Assembly (NCBI GenBank): GCA_041485905.1
Contig: JBGPKK010000061.1
Span: forward strand, 1-23,666
Origin: JAHFUI01 sp041485905
Lineage (GTDB): Bacteria; Acidobacteriota; Vicinamibacteria; Vicinamibacterales; CAVVIG01
Direction: 5' to 3'
DNA length: 23,666 bases
The notes beneath the pieces are model-generated. The model made no database searches, was not told the DNA's origin, and saw nothing but the letters and a program-made list of their open reading frames with translations. This document shows positions 1-7,102 of this stretch, in pieces. Numbering within the stretch: position 1 is the first letter of the stretch; each line of letters opens with the position of its first letter. The position numbers and the translations under genes are program-made.

Positions 1-300
1 ATCTGGCACAGCGAATTCGGCCGAATGCCGATCTCGCAGCGCGGTGTCGGACGGGACCACAACCCGGGCGCGTTGACCGTCTGGATGGCCGGCGCAGGCA
101 TCAAAGGCGGGCAAGTCATCGGCGCAAGCGACGAGTTCGGATACAAAGCCGAGCAGCAACCGATCAGCTATCACGACCTCCACGCGACGATGCTGCATTT
201 ACTGGGAATGGATCACAAGAAGCTCACCTATCGCTTTAACGGACGCGACATGCGGCTGACCGACGTGTACGGCGAGTTGATTCCGCAGATTGTGGCCTGA
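1..300 (+). CDS. DUF1501 family protein, C-terminal part
   Basis: The reading frame is open from base 1 and ends at TGA (298-300), so only the last 99 residues are present. The fragment starts IWHSEFGRMP and continues with GRDHNP, DEFGYKA, HDLHATMLHLLG and LTYRFNGRDMRLTDV. This run is characteristic of the C-terminal end of DUF1501 proteins, which have an alkaline-phosphatase/sulfatase-like fold and are often secreted by the Tat route. In Planctomycetes and Acidobacteria they are usually encoded beside DUF1549/DUF1553 cytochrome-like proteins; that partner would lie upstream of the window. The substrate is unknown for the family. The family call is firm, the function is not. Confidence 0.9.
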   Translation: MWHSEFGRMPISQRGVGRDHNPGALTVWMAGAGIKGGQVIGASDEFGYKAEQQPISYHDLHATMLHLLGMDHKKLTYRFNGRDMRLTDVYGELIPQIVA

Positions 301-315
301 TCACCGCGCTTCACC

Positions 316-342
316 GCAGAGGACGCCGAGGACGCAGAGAGA
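316..342. repeat. Short period-9 tandem repeat
   Basis: Three consecutive 9-base units (GCAGAGGAC, GCCGAGGAC, GCAGAGAGA) lie 16 bases after the DUF1501 stop codon. Two copies of TCACCGC (301-307 and 311-317) precede or overlap the array. It fills most of the 69-base gap between the DUF1501 gene and the next gene, which has its own ribosome-binding site at about 358-364. No inverted arm is visible. Confidence 0.6.
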
Positions 343-369
343 ATTCGTTTTGAACCCAGGGAGAGCGAG

Positions 370-1428
370 ATGAGCAAGGGATGGTTGGCGTTACTCGCTG
401 TGCTGGCAGCGGTCGCCGGACTTGCGGCGAAAGGCCAGACCACGGCACCCAGGACGCCGGCGAAACCAGCGGCGCAGGCCCTTGCCCCGCCGAAGCCGGC
501 GGAGCCGGCGAAGCGCGCGTGGACCCCTCCGCGCACAGCGTGGGGCGATCCGGACCTGACCGGCACCTACACGAGCGACAACTCGATCGGCGTGCCGTTC
601 GAGCGGCCGCCGCAGTTTGCCGGACGTGAGCTGCTGACCGAAGAGGAATTTGCCGAGCGTGAACGGTCCAATGCCGAACAGCTCGCGAAGGATTCGGGGG
701 AGCGCCCTGAAACGCCATTCGCGGAGGACACCGCCGCCAACAACTCGCCGCGGCACTGGCTCGATCGGCCGGAGAAGCCGTCGAAAGCCACGTCGATCGT
801 CGTCGAACCTGCGGACGGCAGGATTCCGCCGATGACGCCCGAGGGACAGCGGCGGGTTGCCGAGCGGCGCGCCGCACGGTTCGCCCATGGCGAGTCCGAC
901 TCGTACGAGTACCACAGCAACTACGATCGCTGTATCACGCGGGGAGTCGTCGGTTCGATTCTGCCCGTCATCTACGGCAACGGCACCAACATCATGCAGG
1001 GACCGGGTTACGTCATCATCCGCAACGAGATGATTCACGAGGCCCGCGCCGTGCCGCTCGACCCCCATCCGCACGTCGGGAAGAACGTCCACATGTACAT
1101 GGGAGACCCGCGCGGCCACTGGGAGGGGACGACGCTCGACGTCGACTCCACCAACTTCACCGACCGCACCGGACTCGGCGGGAATGGCGGCGGGTCGGGA
1201 CACAGCGAGAACCTGCATCTCGTCGAACGGCTCACGCCGACCGGCCCAGGGACGATTCGCTACGAGTTCACCGTCGACGATCCGGCAATGTACACGAGAC
1301 CGTGGAAGGCCGCGCTCGATCTCACGACCAAGTCAGGCTACCGGATGATTTACGAGTACGCCTGCCACGAGGGGAATTACGGGCTGGCAAACATGCTCAG
1401 CGCTGCGCGGGCGGACGAACGAAAGTAA
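370..1428 (+). CDS. Secreted protein of unknown function (352 aa)
   Basis: The protein begins MSKGWLALLAVLAAVAGLAAKGQ, a probable Sec signal peptide, followed by an Ala/Pro/Lys-rich linker to about residue 55. The mature part begins WTPPRTAWGDPDLTGTYTSDN and contains the runs RCITRGV, GNGTNIMQGPGYVIIRNEMIHEARAVPLD and GDPRGHWEGTTLDVDSTNF. From memory these resemble a large family of secreted proteins annotated only as hypothetical in Acidobacteria and Proteobacteria. No catalytic motif can be assigned. The ATG at 370 is preceded by GGGAGAGCGAG, a good Shine-Dalgarno sequence, and the signal peptide starts there. The gene is convergent with the next gene across a heptad repeat. Two cysteines (in DRCITR and YACHEG) may form a disulfide in the periplasm. 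Confidence 0.8.
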   Translation: MSKGWLALLAVLAAVAGLAAKGQTTAPRTPAKPAAQALAPPKPAEPAKRAWTPPRTAWGDPDLTGTYTSDNSIGVPFERPPQFAGRELLTEEEFAERERSNAEQLAKDSGERPETPFAEDTAANNSPRHWLDRPEKPSKATSIVVEPADGRIPPMTPEGQRRVAERRAARFAHGESDSYEYHSNYDRCITRGVVGSILPVIYGNGTNIMQGPGYVIIRNEMIHEARAVPLDPHPHVGKNVHMYMGDPRGHWEGTTLDVDSTNFTDRTGLGGNGGGSGHSENLHLVERLTPTGPGTIRYEFTVDDPAMYTRPWKAALDLTTKSGYRMIYEYACHEGNYGLANMLSAARADERK

Positions 1429-1430
1429 AA

Positions 1431-1516
1431 GGGCACAGGGCAAAGAGCACAGAGCAAAGGTGAAGAGCGTAGCGTAGCTCAACTTCGCTATGCCCTATGC
1501 CCTGAGCCCTATGCCC
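1431..1516. repeat. Heptad-repeat inverted array between convergent genes
   Basis: Four heptads (GGGCACA, GGGCAAA, GAGCACA, GAGCAAA; 1431-1458) face four inverted heptads (TATGCCC, TATGCCC, TGAGCCC, TATGCCC; 1489-1516). The 30-base centre is itself an imperfect inverted repeat: GTGAAGAGC pairs with GCTCAACTTCGC allowing a 2-base bulge. The element begins 3 bases after the stop codon at 1428 and ends 2 bases before the stop of the convergent gene at 1518. Its transcript could fold into one long hairpin and act as a bidirectional terminator; that role is inferred. Confidence 0.75.
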
Positions 1517-1517
1517 T

Positions 1518-2036
1518 TCAGGTTCTGTTGTAGACCACCTTCCGCGACGTCGTACCCTGCGGCGTCGTCGTCGATCGGTCGGCGGTCAGCACGTTGCCGG
1601 CAAGGCTGTAGACGTCCTTCCCCGTCGTCGTCGTGTAGCCCTGGGTTGGCCCCGCGTAGAATTCCCGCTTCCACGACACGATCAACTTCCCGCCGTCGTT
1701 CGCGGCCGTGGCTCTCACTTCGCCGTTCTGAAAATAGAACGTCTCGGTGCCGTCGAACTTGTAGGTGACGTTTTGCGTGCCCTGCGCGATCGTCACCTGA
1801 GTCGGTGTCTGCGTGATCATGAGCTGGTTCGCGGGCAGACCGCCGCCCCGCCCACCCCGGGCGGCCGGAGCCGCTGCGGTAGCGCCACGGGCGCCGGCCC
1901 GAGCGGCCGGCGGCGCGGGCGCTGGATCGCTCTTCGCTTCGTCCACCGTCCACGTGCCCGAGAGATCTGGAGCGGCCTGAGCCCACAACATTTCCGGCAG
2001 CGCCAGAACGAGCACCGCAAGCACGAGCGTCTTCAT
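1518..2036 (-). CDS. Small secreted protein of unknown function (172 aa)
   Basis: The start is ATG at 2036, giving MKTLVLAVLVLALPEMLWAQ as signal peptide and a mature protein opening APDLSGTWTVDEAKSD. A longer frame upstream is open but lacks a plausible N-terminus, and the promoter at 2044-2072 fixes this start. Residues about 37-65 are an Ala/Gly/Pro/Arg-rich low-complexity insert. The rest looks like a beta-rich lipocalin-like domain (QTPTQVTIAQ, YKFDGTETFYF, LIVSWKREF, VLTADRSTT). The LSGTW opening is common in acidobacterial secreted proteins with no assigned function. It is transcribed divergently from the MFS gene at 2098 and converges on the secreted protein at 370-1428. Confidence 0.75.
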   Translation of the reverse strand: MKTLVLAVLVLALPEMLWAQAAPDLSGTWTVDEAKSDPAPAPPAARAGARGATAAAPAARGGRGGGLPANQLMITQTPTQVTIAQGTQNVTYKFDGTETFYFQNGEVRATAANDGGKLIVSWKREFYAGPTQGYTTTTGKDVYSLAGNVLTADRSTTTPQGTTSRKVVYNRT

Positions 2037-2043
2037 GCGCCGG

Positions 2044-2072
2044 ATTCTATTCACCCTCATTATGCGCGTCAA
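2044..2072 (-). promoter_or_regulatory. Sigma70-type promoter, probably leaderless
   Basis: On the minus strand TTGACG (2072-2067) is followed by a 17-base spacer and TAGAAT (2049-2044), close to the sigma70 consensus. The -10 box ends 7 bases before the ATG at 2036, so transcription should start at or one base before the start codon. No Shine-Dalgarno sequence is present in the space left. Confidence 0.7.
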
Positions 2073-2081
2073 ACTGTGTGG

Positions 2082-2087
2082 TAGTCT
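2082..2087 (+). promoter_or_regulatory. Possible -10 box (TAGTCT) for the MFS gene
   Basis: TAGTCT fits TANNNT and ends 10 bases before the GTG at 2098. No convincing -35 box is seen. If used, the mRNA leader would be only a few bases, which favours the GTG start over the upstream in-frame ATG codons at 2035 and 2062. Confidence 0.35.
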
Positions 2088-2097
2088 GGCGACGCCC

Positions 2098-3399
2098 GTG
2101 ACCACGCGCGAAGCCATCGACGTCGAGTCTCCGGCGATCGGCTGGTACGCGCAGGTCACCGGCGATCAGTGGCGCGCGTTCTGGGCGGTGTTCCTCGGCT
2201 GGGTCGTCGACGCCTTCGACTTCAACATCCTCACGTTCATCCTCATCGACATTCAGCGCAGCTTCACGGTCGATCGCGCGCTGGCGGGCGCGCTCGGCAC
2301 GGTCACGCTCATCATGCGACTCGTTGGCGGCGCCGCCGCAGGAACGATCGCGGACAAATACGGCCGGCGGCTGCCGCTGATGCTCTCGGTCCTGTGGTTC
2401 TCGCTTTTCGCGTTCCTGGCCGGCTTTTCAACGTCGTACACGATGCTGTTCGCGCTGCGGGCGCTCTTCGGCATCGGGATGGGCGGCGAATGGGCCGCCG
2501 GCATGCCGCTGGTGCTCGAGCACTGGCCGGCGCGGCTACGCGGTTTCGCGTCCGGTCTGCTGCTCGGCGGCTGGTACTGGGGGTACCTCCTCGCGGCCGT
2601 GGCGTTTCAGTTCGTCTATCCGCTCTTCAGCGGCACGCCCGATCTCGGGTGGCGCGTGATGTTCTGGATCGCGATCATCCCCGCGCTGCTGACGTTGTGG
2701 ATTCGGCGGAACGTGAAGGAAAGTCCGGTATGGCTCGAGCGTCGTCGCCGCCTGCAGGACGCCGCGCGCGCCGGCAAAAGCGCGGCAGAGCCGAAGATCT
2801 CGCTCGTCCGGATCTTTCAACGCGATTTGATCGGCACGACGCTGCAGACCACGGGCGTGCTCGGCGCGTTCATGTGCATCTATTACTCGGTGAACTTCTG
2901 GTATCCGACGTTCCTGCGGGAAGCGGGACGGCCCGCCCTGCCCTATCTCGCTGCGTTCAACATCGGCGCCATCATCGGCACGGCGGCATGGGGTCGTCTG
3001 TCGGAAGGCGTGCTCGGACGCCGCGGCGCGGTGACGATCACCGTGGTGCTGGGCATCGCGTCGCTTCCTTTGTACCTGCACGCGCAGGATCCGTTGCTGC
3101 TGGGGCTGGGCGCGCTGATGATGGGCGCGTTCGGCATGGGAATCTGGGGCATGGCTCCCGCGTACACGACGGAACGCTTTCCGACCTCTGTCCGCGGCGT
3201 CGGTCCCGGCTTCTGTTATCACGCCGGCGCCGCCATTGGCGCCGTGATGCCGTATGTCCTCGGATCTCTGCAGGACCACGGCTTTGGGCTCGTCAACAGC
3301 ATGACCGCCGCCATGGTGGTCTCGGGACTGCTGTCGGCGGGGCTGATCTGGATGGGTCCGGAGACGCGAGGCCGCGTGTTCACCGCCGACGCGGCGTAG
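2098..3399 (+). CDS. MFS transporter, sialate/lactate (SHS) symporter-like
   Basis: A 433-residue major facilitator with about 12 hydrophobic segments. Near the N-terminus FLGWVVDAFDFNILTFIL resembles the GWVLDAFDFF opening of SHS and sialic-acid (NanT-like) symporters. The loop between helices 2 and 3 carries DKYGRRLPL, the MFS signature, and helix 4 contains RALFGIGMGGEWAAG, typical of this branch. The family moves monocarboxylates, sialic acid or sugars with protons across the inner membrane; the substrate here is not determined. The open frame extends up to ATG codons at 2035 and 2062, but those would overlap the divergent promoter, so GTG 2098 is preferred. Its 3' end is 6 bases from the convergent SDR gene. 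Confidence 0.8.
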   Translation: MTTREAIDVESPAIGWYAQVTGDQWRAFWAVFLGWVVDAFDFNILTFILIDIQRSFTVDRALAGALGTVTLIMRLVGGAAAGTIADKYGRRLPLMLSVLWFSLFAFLAGFSTSYTMLFALRALFGIGMGGEWAAGMPLVLEHWPARLRGFASGLLLGGWYWGYLLAAVAFQFVYPLFSGTPDLGWRVMFWIAIIPALLTLWIRRNVKESPVWLERRRRLQDAARAGKSAAEPKISLVRIFQRDLIGTTLQTTGVLGAFMCIYYSVNFWYPTFLREAGRPALPYLAAFNIGAIIGTAAWGRLSEGVLGRRGAVTITVVLGIASLPLYLHAQDPLLLGLGALMMGAFGMGIWGMAPAYTTERFPTSVRGVGPGFCYHAGAAIGAVMPYVLGSLQDHGFGLVNSMTAAMVVSGLLSAGLIWMGPETRGRVFTADAA

Positions 3400-3405
3400 C
3401 GAGGG

Positions 3406-4227
3406 TCAGCTACTGGACCAGCCGCCGTCGATGGGCAGCGCCGCGCCCGTAATGTCCGCACTGTCGGGTCCGCAGAGAAACACCATCAGCGCCGCCACAT
3501 GCTCAGCGCGAATGAAACGGCCGGTCGGCTGCTTTCCCGCCAGAAACCGTTGCTCCGCATCCGCCCGCGAGAGTCCTTCCGCCGCGATCGTTTCCTGAAT
3601 AGTCGCTGCGTGAACCGGCGTGTCGGCTGTCCCCGGACAAATGGCGTTGCAGGTGATGTTCTGACCCACCGTCTCGAGCGCGACCGCTCGTGTCAGGCCA
3701 ACCAGCGCGGTCTTCGTCGTGACGTACCCAATCCGGTTCGCCGCGCCGCGCAGCCCGTAAATCGACGACACGTTGATGATCCGCCCCCAGTTGCGTTGCC
3801 GCATCATCGGCACGACGAGGCGAATGGTATGAAAAGCAGCGGATAAATTGACGGCGATCGCCTCGTCCCACTTCTCGGCTGGGAACTCTTCGACCCTCGC
3901 CGCGTGCCTGACGACGGCGTTGTTGACCAGGATGTCGACCGCCTCGAACGCGTCCACACTCGACGCGACCATCTGTTCGATCTGCTTCGGGTCGCGCAGA
4001 TCCGTTTCGCAGTAGAGCGTCCGCACCAGGTGACGGTGCTCGAGCCCCTCGCGGATCGCGGCGATTTCGTCAGGATGACCAAACCCGCTGAGGACGATAT
4101 CGCAGCCGGCCTGGGCAAATCGTTCGGCCGCTGCCAGTCCGAGGCCCTGCGTGGAACCGGTGATGAGCGCGCATTTTCCCGCAAGGGGTTCGGTCCGGCC
4201 AAAGGCGGATGGCACCGAAGATGTCAC
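3406..4227 (-). CDS. SDR, D-3-hydroxybutyrate dehydrogenase-like
   Basis: A 273-residue short-chain dehydrogenase that probably interconverts a beta-hydroxy acid and its keto acid with NAD(H). The nucleotide-binding motif is TGSTQGLG at about 23-30, the catalytic serine lies in NVSS (about 152-155), and Tyr168-x3-Lys172 is in GYVTTK. EEFPAEKWDEAIAVNLSAAFHTIR, NITCNAICPG, KQPTGRF and GAALPIDGGW follow the 3-hydroxybutyrate dehydrogenase pattern closely. The usual NNAG is NNAV (about 102-105). The GTG start at 4227 overlaps the upstream hydrolase stop by four bases (GTGA), so translation is coupled; upstream in-frame codons would lie inside that gene. It is the last gene of the block. The exact substrate is uncertain because context suggests a sugar-derived acid as well as hydroxybutyrate. 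Confidence 0.85.
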   Translation of the reverse strand: MTSSVPSAFGRTEPLAGKCALITGSTQGLGLAAAERFAQAGCDIVLSGFGHPDEIAAIREGLEHRHLVRTLYCETDLRDPKQIEQMVASSVDAFEAVDILVNNAVVRHAARVEEFPAEKWDEAIAVNLSAAFHTIRLVVPMMRQRNWGRIINVSSIYGLRGAANRIGYVTTKTALVGLTRAVALETVGQNITCNAICPGTADTPVHAATIQETIAAEGLSRADAEQRFLAGKQPTGRFIRAEHVAALMVFLCGPDSADITGAALPIDGGWSSS

Positions 4228-5102
4228 CGCACCCGGCTGGAGTCGCCGTCGGCCAGGGCGAGCTCGGTGACTCGGAGCCCGGTCTTGGTGATGCGCGATG
4301 GGAACAGATCTTTCAACCGCTCCTCGTGGACAGGGATCACCCTGTTGCAATCGCCGCCGACGCGCGCGAGCATCTGCTCGGCGGTCATGATCAGGTTGAA
4401 CTGACTGCCGGTCGCGAGGCCGACGGGCACGTACTGCGGATCGTTGGGATCGGTGCCGCGCAGGTTTTCGTGCGCGTACACGAGGTCGCCGGCGAACACC
4501 CAGGCATTGACTGAATTCGGCGACAGATCGTTCCGTACGGTGACGTACATCGATCCCCACGTGTGCGTGTCGAACGCCGCGTGGAAATCGATTCCGGGAA
4601 CCACGTCCTGCCGATCGCCGTCGACCGACACCAGCCTGTTCTGGCGCGCGAGGTCGACGAGCCGCAGGATGTCGGCCGGATCAATGCCCAGCATCAGCCA
4701 CCGGAAGCGGCGCTCGAGAGACATCGCCCACACCGACTTCGAGAGCTCGCGTTCCTGGATGTAGAAGGTGGCGTTCGGGAAATCTTCGATGTTGCCCATG
4801 TGATCGAAATGGGCGTGGGTGATGAAGACGGTCGACACATCTTTTGGCGCCACTCCGCATTCGGCCATGACAACCGCCGGCGGCTGCCAGTTCTGCACGC
4901 CGTAGCTCTTCGCCAGCACCTCGCCGTAGGCTTTGTGGTTGTATCCGACATCGATCATCATCGTCCGGCCTTGCCCTTTGATGACAATGTAGCCGTACGG
5001 CATCTTGCGATGTCCCTGGTTATGCGCGCCGTAGATGAAGAGGCTCGTCGGCTGCTCCATCACGTGAGCGTATTCCAGGACCCAGATTGAATACGCGCTC
5101 AT
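4224..5102 (-). CDS. Metallo-beta-lactamase-fold hydrolase, lactonase-like
   Basis: A 292-residue cytoplasmic protein with no signal peptide. The metal ligands are visible: THAHFDH (His96, His98, Asp100, His101), DTHTWGS (His180), FAGDLVY (Asp206) and IPVHEE (His259), a complete dinuclear site. The layout and length resemble N-acyl-homoserine-lactone lactonases and related lactone hydrolases. In this operon, beside an aldehyde dehydrogenase and hydroxyacid dehydrogenases, a role in opening a sugar or hydroxy-acid lactone is more likely than quorum quenching, but this is inference. The ATG at 5102 overlaps the stop of the upstream 148-residue gene as ATGA, and its own stop overlaps the next gene as GTGA. 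The frame extends to 5366, but that stretch is out-of-frame shadow of the 148-residue gene. Confidence 0.85.
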   Translation of the reverse strand: MSAYSIWVLEYAHVMEQPTSLFIYGAHNQGHRKMPYGYIVIKGQGRTMMIDVGYNHKAYGEVLAKSYGVQNWQPPAVVMAECGVAPKDVSTVFITHAHFDHMGNIEDFPNATFYIQERELSKSVWAMSLERRFRWLMLGIDPADILRLVDLARQNRLVSVDGDRQDVVPGIDFHAAFDTHTWGSMYVTVRNDLSPNSVNAWVFAGDLVYAHENLRGTDPNDPQYVPVGLATGSQFNLIMTAEQMLARVGGDCNRVIPVHEERLKDLFPSRITKTGLRVTELALADGDSSRVR

Positions 5103-5545
5103 CGCACGTCCCCGTGGAGCGCGCAGCAGCCCTGCTGGAATGCCACCATCTCGAATCCTGGAAGCGCATGGGCGGCCTGTTGCAGGTCCGCGTACGCCGA
5201 GCGCAGCGGAAGGAGAATGGGATCGATCTCGAGGTCTCCGCTCGACCGGCCGAAGCGCCGGCGCGCCTCCAACAGAGCCGTTCCCAGGGATACCGACGCC
5301 CGAAGCAGATGATCGTGGTGCTGGCGTGCGCGGGATGTGGGACGTGCGCACCGTACGGCGTCGCACGTGTCGTCGAAGAGTTGTCCGGCTGCCGCCAGCA
5401 TCGGATGGTCGGGCAACGCGCTCTTCGAGCCGGCCGCTGCCAGAACGAGCAGTCCCGCAAGCTCGGCGGCGACCTGCCTCAGGTCCTCGAAATGCTTTCG
5501 ATGTTCGACGATATACGCAACAGTGGTGTCGTCGATCTCCAGCAT
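5099..5545 (-). CDS. Unrecognised 148-residue protein
   Basis: I do not recognise the family. The protein is predicted mainly helical with no signal peptide or membrane helix: VEHRKHFEDLRQVAAELAGL, a middle segment with HPMLAAAGQLFDDTCDAV, then HHDHLLRASVSLGTALLEA and LLPLRSAYADLQQAAHAL. It ends FQQGCCALHGDVR, with a Cys-Cys pair and nearby His that could bind metal or haem, though nothing proves this. It is accepted as real because its ATG at 5545 has GGAAG six bases upstream and because its stop overlaps the hydrolase start as ATGA, implying coupled synthesis. A subunit or chaperone of the hydrolase is one possibility. Its ribosome-binding site is part of a period-9 repeat. Confidence 0.7.
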   Translation of the reverse strand: MLEIDDTTVAYIVEHRKHFEDLRQVAAELAGLLVLAAAGSKSALPDHPMLAAAGQLFDDTCDAVRCARPTSRARQHHDHLLRASVSLGTALLEARRRFGRSSGDLEIDPILLPLRSAYADLQQAAHALPGFEMVAFQQGCCALHGDVR

Positions 5546-5552
5546 GTCGTTT

Positions 5553-5588
5553 CTTCCAGACCTTTCAGGACTTCCAGGGCTTTCAGCG
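5553..5588. repeat. Period-9 tandem repeat (4 units)
   Basis: Four exact-length 9-base units read CTTCCAGAC, CTTTCAGGA, CTTCCAGGG, CTTTCAGCG on the plus strand (consensus CTTYCAGNN). The array contains the TGA stop of the aldehyde dehydrogenase (5583-5585) and, on the coding strand, the GGAAG Shine-Dalgarno sequence of the 148-residue gene. It is the whole junction between the two genes. Confidence 0.65.
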
Positions 5589-7061
5589 CTGCACGAACGG
5601 ATTCGGGACTTCGGTCGACATGGAAATCCACACGCTCTTGGTCTGCAGGTACTCGTAGATCATTTCCTGTCCGCCTTCGCGCCCGAACCCCGATCGCTTG
5701 TAGCCGCCGAACGGCGACATGTAGCTGTTCGTCCGGTACGTGTTGACCCACACCGTCCCCGCCTGCAGCCGCTCCGCCATCGTCAATGCACGGCGGATGT
5801 TCTGGGTCCAGACGCCCGCGGCCAGACCGTAGATGACGTCGTTGCCGATGGCGATCGCTTCTTCCTCGTCCTTGAACGGGATGACCGCCATCACCGGGCC
5901 GAACACCTCTTCCTGTGCGATGCGCATGCGGTTGTTGACGCCTTTGAAGATGGTCGGCTCGACGAACCAGCCCTCACCGCACTCGGGCCGCGAGGCGCGC
6001 GCGCCGCCAGTCACGAGGGCCGCGCCGTCTGTTTTCGCAATCTCGATGTACTTCAGAATCTTCTCGAGCTGCGGCTTGTTCGCGATCGGTCCAACTTGTG
6101 TGTCGGGGCTCATGGGGTCGCCCATCTTCGCGCCCTTGAACATGGCCGCGACCTTCTCGACGAACCGATCGTGAATCGAGTGCTGCACGAGCAGGCGTGA
6201 GCCGGCCACGCAGGTCTGTCCGGTCGCCGCCAGAATCCCGGAAATCACGCCGTTCACCGCGTTGTCGAGATCGGCATCGTCGAACACGATATTCGGCGAC
6301 TTGCCGCCCAGCTCCATGGTGACGCGCTTGAGGCCGCGCGCGGCAGCCTCGTAGATCTTCTGCCCCGTCGCATCGGAGCCCGTAAACGCGATCTTGGCGA
6401 CCCGCGGATGTTCGACAAGAGGCACGCCCACATCGGGGCCGAAGCCGGTGACGACGTTGACGACACCAGGAGGGAATCCCGCCTGCTCGACCAGCTTCAT
6501 GAGCTCGAGCGCGGACGCCGACGTGTACTCCGACGGCTTGATGACCATCGTATTGCCAGCCGCAAGCGCCGGCGCCATCTTCCATGTGGCGAGCAGCAGC
6601 GGCGAGTTCCACGGGACGATGGCTCCGACAACGCCCAGCGGCTCGTGCCGCGTGTAGTTGAACATCGCCGGCTTGTCCACCGGGATGACCGATCCTTCGA
6701 TCTTGTCGGCGAGGCCGGCGTAGTAGTGAAACCAGTTGGCCATATACGCCGTCTGGCCGCTCATCTCCGCGAGAAGCTTGCCGTTGTCCCGGACTTCGAC
6801 CTCGGCGAGCGCTTTCGAATGTTGGGCCACGAGATCGCCGAGTCTGCCGAGCAGCGCGCCTCGCTGCGACGGATTCAGCCGCGGCCAGTCGCCGGACGTG
6901 AAGGCTTTGCGGGCTGCCTCGACCGCACGATCCACATCGGCTCGGGTTCCGCGCGGGATCAGCGCCCACGGCTTGCCGGTGTACGGATTGTCGCTCTCGA
7001 AGTGTTCGCCGGATTCGGCCTCCACCCATTGGCCGCCGATGAACATTTTGTACTTCGTCAA
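5583..7061 (-). CDS. NAD(P)-dependent aldehyde dehydrogenase
   Basis: A 492-residue full-length aldehyde dehydrogenase that oxidises an aldehyde to its acid in the cytoplasm. Visible active-site residues are Asn152 in PWNSPL, Lys175 in KPSE, the cofactor loop FTGSDATG (226-233), Glu250 in MELGGKSPN and the nucleophile Cys284 in GQTCVAGSR; EEVFGPV lies further on. The sequence is of the broad betaine-aldehyde, gamma-aminobutyraldehyde and hydroxymuconic-semialdehyde dehydrogenase type, and the substrate cannot be read. The start is a TTG at 7061 giving MTKYKMFIGGQWV, the usual N-terminal spacing; ATG 7046 would shorten it by five residues. No strong Shine-Dalgarno sequence precedes either. A 15-base palindrome sits directly upstream of the TTG. 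The gene ends within a period-9 repeat. Confidence 0.92.
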   Translation of the reverse strand: MTKYKMFIGGQWVEAESGEHFESDNPYTGKPWALIPRGTRADVDRAVEAARKAFTSGDWPRLNPSQRGALLGRLGDLVAQHSKALAEVEVRDNGKLLAEMSGQTAYMANWFHYYAGLADKIEGSVIPVDKPAMFNYTRHEPLGVVGAIVPWNSPLLLATWKMAPALAAGNTMVIKPSEYTSASALELMKLVEQAGFPPGVVNVVTGFGPDVGVPLVEHPRVAKIAFTGSDATGQKIYEAAARGLKRVTMELGGKSPNIVFDDADLDNAVNGVISGILAATGQTCVAGSRLLVQHSIHDRFVEKVAAMFKGAKMGDPMSPDTQVGPIANKPQLEKILKYIEIAKTDGAALVTGGARASRPECGEGWFVEPTIFKGVNNRMRIAQEEVFGPVMAVIPFKDEEEAIAIGNDVIYGLAAGVWTQNIRRALTMAERLQAGTVWVNTYRTNSYMSPFGGYKRSGFGREGGQEMIYEYLQTKSVWISMSTEVPNPFVQR

Positions 7062-7076
7062 GGTCGCGCCGCGACC
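7062..7076. promoter_or_regulatory. Perfect 15-base palindrome at the aldehyde dehydrogenase start
   Basis: GGTCGCG-C-CGCGACC (7-base arms around one base) abuts the TTG start codon at 7061. As RNA the one-base loop would open to a stem of about six pairs, covering the ribosome-binding region. As DNA it could be an operator. Both are inference; GC-rich sequence makes such a palindrome less surprising. Confidence 0.35.
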
Positions 7077-7102
7077 GTTGATATGGCCATCGAAACTCCA
7101 CG

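Noticed and set aside
391..1218. Minus-strand frame of 275 codons opposite the secreted protein at 370-1428
   Set aside because: Arg-rich shadow sequence; the plus-strand gene has a signal peptide and ribosome-binding site.
4224..5102. Naming the hydrolase as a quorum-quenching AHL lactonase (AiiA-type)
   Set aside because: The metal site fits many lactonases and the operon context points to catabolism; the substrate cannot be decided from sequence.
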